7,587 nt of DNA, taken from contig NZNL01000037.1 of NCBI GenBank assembly GCA_002694855.1, positions 1 to 7,587 of the forward strand, given 5' to 3'. Below, piece by piece: positions 5,598 to 7,587 of this stretch. The notes under the pieces are model-generated. The model ran no database searches. It had not been told where the DNA came from and saw nothing but the letters and a program-made list of their open reading frames with translations. The translations under genes were made by a program, and so were the position numbers. Positions within the stretch are counted from its first letter, which is position 1. Every line of letters starts with the position of its first letter. The DNA comes from Gammaproteobacteria bacterium (GTDB lineage: Bacteria; Pseudomonadota; Gammaproteobacteria; Pseudomonadales; Pseudohongiellaceae).

Positions 5598-7256
5598 TCA
5601 CTCTTGCTTCGACAGTAATAGTATTCCCTGTATATTGCTGTCGTCGTGCTGGGTAAATACAAATATATCGTCTATGGAATCTGCATTGAGTAGTGCGGGA
5701 ATTATGTCGCCGTTTTTTACTACTGTATCAAGTTCGATGGATAGGTCAGCAGGCATGCCGTCAACACCTGCCAATCGTAAATTTTCAGTAATAGAGATGT
5801 TTTCGATGAGATTGCGAATGTTGATGGTGTAATCATCTTTGTCTCTCGCGTAACCCAACCCACCGAGAAATGTTGTCGAAGAATCCTGAGGCTCTATGCT
5901 ATTCAGGAAAATTTGTACTTGGTTGTTAACCAGAACTAACAAGTCATCACCATTAAGATCATTATCAACGTTGGCTTTGTTGGTTGGGGTAAGGCCAACC
6001 GATTGCATTTCTCGGACTTCTTCAGCAAGTTCTTGGAAAGAAGTAGCCAGCCTAATTACGGACGGGAATTGCAGTTCGATGGTCAGCTTTCGGGTGGGGC
6101 GACGCGAAAAACGTTCGCCCTCGTTTGGATAGATAAAGGCTTCGATAGCGATGCTCCCTGACAGAGCTAACCAAATAAAGATATCACCAACTGAGATGGG
6201 TTCAACACGCCAGAGCCATAAGTCCTTTAAGCCGTCTTCATTTTCATCATAAAGGAAAGTGCTTAGCACGTTCCCCCCAGACCTCAACACCTGCTTGGGT
6301 CGGGTCAACTCCATACCGTTTTTTGTACCTTCGAAAAGCGACACCTTACCTCCTTCGCGCAGGAGCAGGTCTTCAATACCGTCACCGTTAACATCATCCA
6401 AGATCTCTTCATGTGTGAGTGCAAGCAAGCCGGTTAGATTTGAGAAATCCAGATTATCGATATCGAACTCTCCGAGTCGTTCTTCGATTTCAGCTATATC
6501 TAAAGAATAAGAGGGAGCCATCGGGAAGTAGGCATTTGCGGTGCGGCTAGCGATGAACACATCAAGGCGCTCATCGGTTTGTGATATCAGATCATTAGCA
6601 CCGTCGCTGTTGACGTCCCTTAATTCCATTACCGGAATACGTATTGCCTGTCCGGTGCGGCGCTCCAATTCACCTGAGAGCTCGGTACGCAATCGTGATT
6701 CAGAATTGATGCTTAGCCCGCTCTCGTAAACTCCATTTCCACTGGTAATGTAAAGATGTAAGTTGCCCGTTCCAGGGATGATCAGGTCCTCTAAAGAGTC
6801 ACCATTAATATCTCGCGAGAAATGCAGGCGATTAACTCCGCTGCTTAAAAATCCTGGTAGGCCCGTTATTATAGATTCGGGTAAGCTAATAGTATCGCCA
6901 TCTATGTGCCATGCTAGGACCTCATGACCGTCGATCAAAGCGATGATAGAGGCATGGCCGTTTTGGCCATAGTTAGTGCTAATGTCCCAACCTACGGCTG
7001 AACCGGGTAATTCAATATCTCGATAACCGGATTCGAAATCAAATCCCTTTTCATCCTGGAAATATACTCTGATGCTGCGATCAATTAAGGTGATTAGTTC
7101 CCGCAGGCCATCACCGTTAGTGTCTGCCACAATCAGATTTTCACTCTCGAGAGGGAAAACGAAAGGTTGGCTCCTGTAATCAACCGAACTTGCAGCCATT
7201 ATCTTGTTAGCCACGATCAGCAAGATTAGATATAGCAACATTTTATGGCGCTTCAC
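5598..7256 (-). CDS. Exported FG-GAP/VCBS-repeat protein
   Basis: A 552-residue protein of unknown role. An N-terminal signal peptide is visible (MKRHK, hydrophobic 7-16, likely cleavage near the Ala at 21-22). The chain then carries Asp/Asn-rich loops of FG-GAP/VCBS type, as found in beta-propeller proteins where they bind calcium: DTNGDGLRE (45-53), DINGDSLED (149-157), DVNSDGAND (214-222), DVNGDGIED (288-296) and DENEDGLKD (337-345). More degenerate ones are DLNGDDL (433-439) and NADSIDD (524-530), and a possible worn copy lies near 98-116. This suggests a seven- or eight-bladed propeller in the periplasm or outside the cell. Residues about 350-430 break the pattern with a hydrophobic stretch (357-373). 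The start is GTG at 7256, overlapping the previous stop as GTGA. An ATG five codons later (7241) is possible but would drop the basic start of the signal peptide. It probably forms an operon with the upstream FG-GAP gene. Function not recognisable. Confidence 0.85.
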   Translation of the reverse strand: MKRHKMLLYLILLIVANKIMAASSVDYRSQPFVFPLESENLIVADTNGDGLRELITLIDRSIRVYFQDEKGFDFESGYRDIELPGSAVGWDISTNYGQNGHASIIALIDGHEVLAWHIDGDTISLPESIITGLPGFLSSGVNRLHFSRDINGDSLEDLIIPGTGNLHLYITSGNGVYESGLSINSESRLRTELSGELERRTGQAIRIPVMELRDVNSDGANDLISQTDERLDVFIASRTANAYFPMAPSYSLDIAEIEERLGEFDIDNLDFSNLTGLLALTHEEILDDVNGDGIEDLLLREGGKVSLFEGTKNGMELTRPKQVLRSGGNVLSTFLYDENEDGLKDLWLWRVEPISVGDIFIWLALSGSIAIEAFIYPNEGERFSRRPTRKLTIELQFPSVIRLATSFQELAEEVREMQSVGLTPTNKANVDNDLNGDDLLVLVNNQVQIFLNSIEPQDSSTTFLGGLGYARDKDDYTINIRNLIENISITENLRLAGVDGMPADLSIELDTVVKNGDIIPALLNADSIDDIFVFTQHDDSNIQGILLLSKQE

Positions 7257-7587
7257 GGCGAAGTTACCAATACGGTTGTGGAGGTTCCGTGGCGCAATAA
7301 CAGGTCCGGTTTCTGGTCATTGTTTAATTCAAGAACCTCGAATTCGAATACCGTCCGGGGTGACACATATTCCCAGAATGCTTCATCTGCTATGCGCAAT
7401 TGATTGTCGATTTGCTTGGCGGCAAGAGTGCCGTTTTCGGTAATGTAGAGTGCGTCTCCGGAGCCATTACCGTCGATGTCATAACGCAGTGACATCTGCT
7501 CGGAAAGACCCCGTACATTGGCCGCTGAAAAACTTTCTTCCAGGCGTGAATCGGGACGACGGTTGAACAATTGCCCTGGTTCTACTT
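7253..7587 (-). CDS. FG-GAP/VCBS-repeat protein, C-terminal part (5' end outside window)
   Basis: The frame is open from the right edge of the window to a TGA at 7255-7253, giving the last 110 residues of a protein whose start lies beyond 7587. The TTG at 7570 is not the real start, since coding continues upstream of it to the edge. Two Asp/Asn loops of FG-GAP/VCBS type are visible: DIDGNGSGD, and NNDQKPD followed by LLLRHG, spaced about 60 residues apart. That matches the spacing of propeller blades in the downstream protein. Its stop overlaps the next start by 4 nt (GTGA), so the two are very likely translated together. It is a separate gene and not the broken front of its neighbour, because the neighbour has its own signal peptide. 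Export is expected by analogy but cannot be seen here. Function unknown. Confidence 0.75.
   Translation of the reverse strand, partial: VEPGQLFNRRPDSRLEESFSAANVRGLSEQMSLRYDIDGNGSGDALYITENGTLAAKQIDNQLRIADEAFWEYVSPRTVFEFEVLELNNDQKPDLLLRHGTSTTVLVTSP

Noticed and set aside
5581..6729. Several plus-strand open frames of 60-83 codons opposite the FG-GAP gene
   Set aside because: They are Ser/Arg-rich mirror readings of Asp/Glu-rich repeat coding sequence, with no family resemblance.
7253..7256. The two FG-GAP frames as one gene split by a frameshift
   Set aside because: The downstream protein begins with its own signal peptide and the GTGA overlap is a normal coupled junction.

Overview
The window looks like a piece of chromosome from a free-living Gram-negative bacterium, most likely a marine-type gammaproteobacterium. 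This rests on a DUF2937-type membrane protein (a proteobacterial family as I recall it), a TAXI-type TRAP transporter with a lipoprotein binding subunit, and secreted FG-GAP/VCBS-repeat proteins. No taxonomic marker gene is present, so the placement is an inference. I see no tRNA, rRNA, CRISPR array, transposase, phage gene or recognisable defence system.

Layout, left to right. (1) 1-411, plus strand: C-terminal part of a helical, TPR-like protein of unknown function, cut by the window edge. (2) 614-1171, plus strand: a small DUF2937-family membrane protein with a GTG start. (3) 1248-5331, minus strand: a compact three-gene operon. In transcription order it encodes a TAXI solute-binding lipoprotein, a fused TRAP permease (small and large membrane subunits in one chain) and a medium-chain NADP-dependent oxidoreductase of the curcumin reductase/leukotriene B4 dehydrogenase type. 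Gaps are 9 and 19 nt. (4) 5332-5597: an AT-rich intergenic region holding a plausible promoter for the TRAP operon with a symmetrical, operator-like dyad between the -35 and -10. (5) 5598-7587, minus strand: two FG-GAP/VCBS-repeat genes joined by a 4-nt GTGA overlap, the upstream one cut by the right edge.

How the genes may work together: the binding protein and permease should form a secondary, ion-gradient-driven importer, probably for an organic acid. The reductase at the end of the operon could act on the imported compound or a breakdown product carrying an alpha,beta-unsaturated carbonyl. That link is inferred from gene order alone. The FG-GAP pair encodes exported proteins (a signal peptide is visible on the complete one) with calcium-binding-like Asp/Asn loops, of unknown role. 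The most noteworthy points are the lipid-anchored binding protein, an apparent extra segment of about 55 residues in the permease, the promoter dyad, and the divergent FG-GAP protein pair. Nothing here clearly amounts to a wholly new system.
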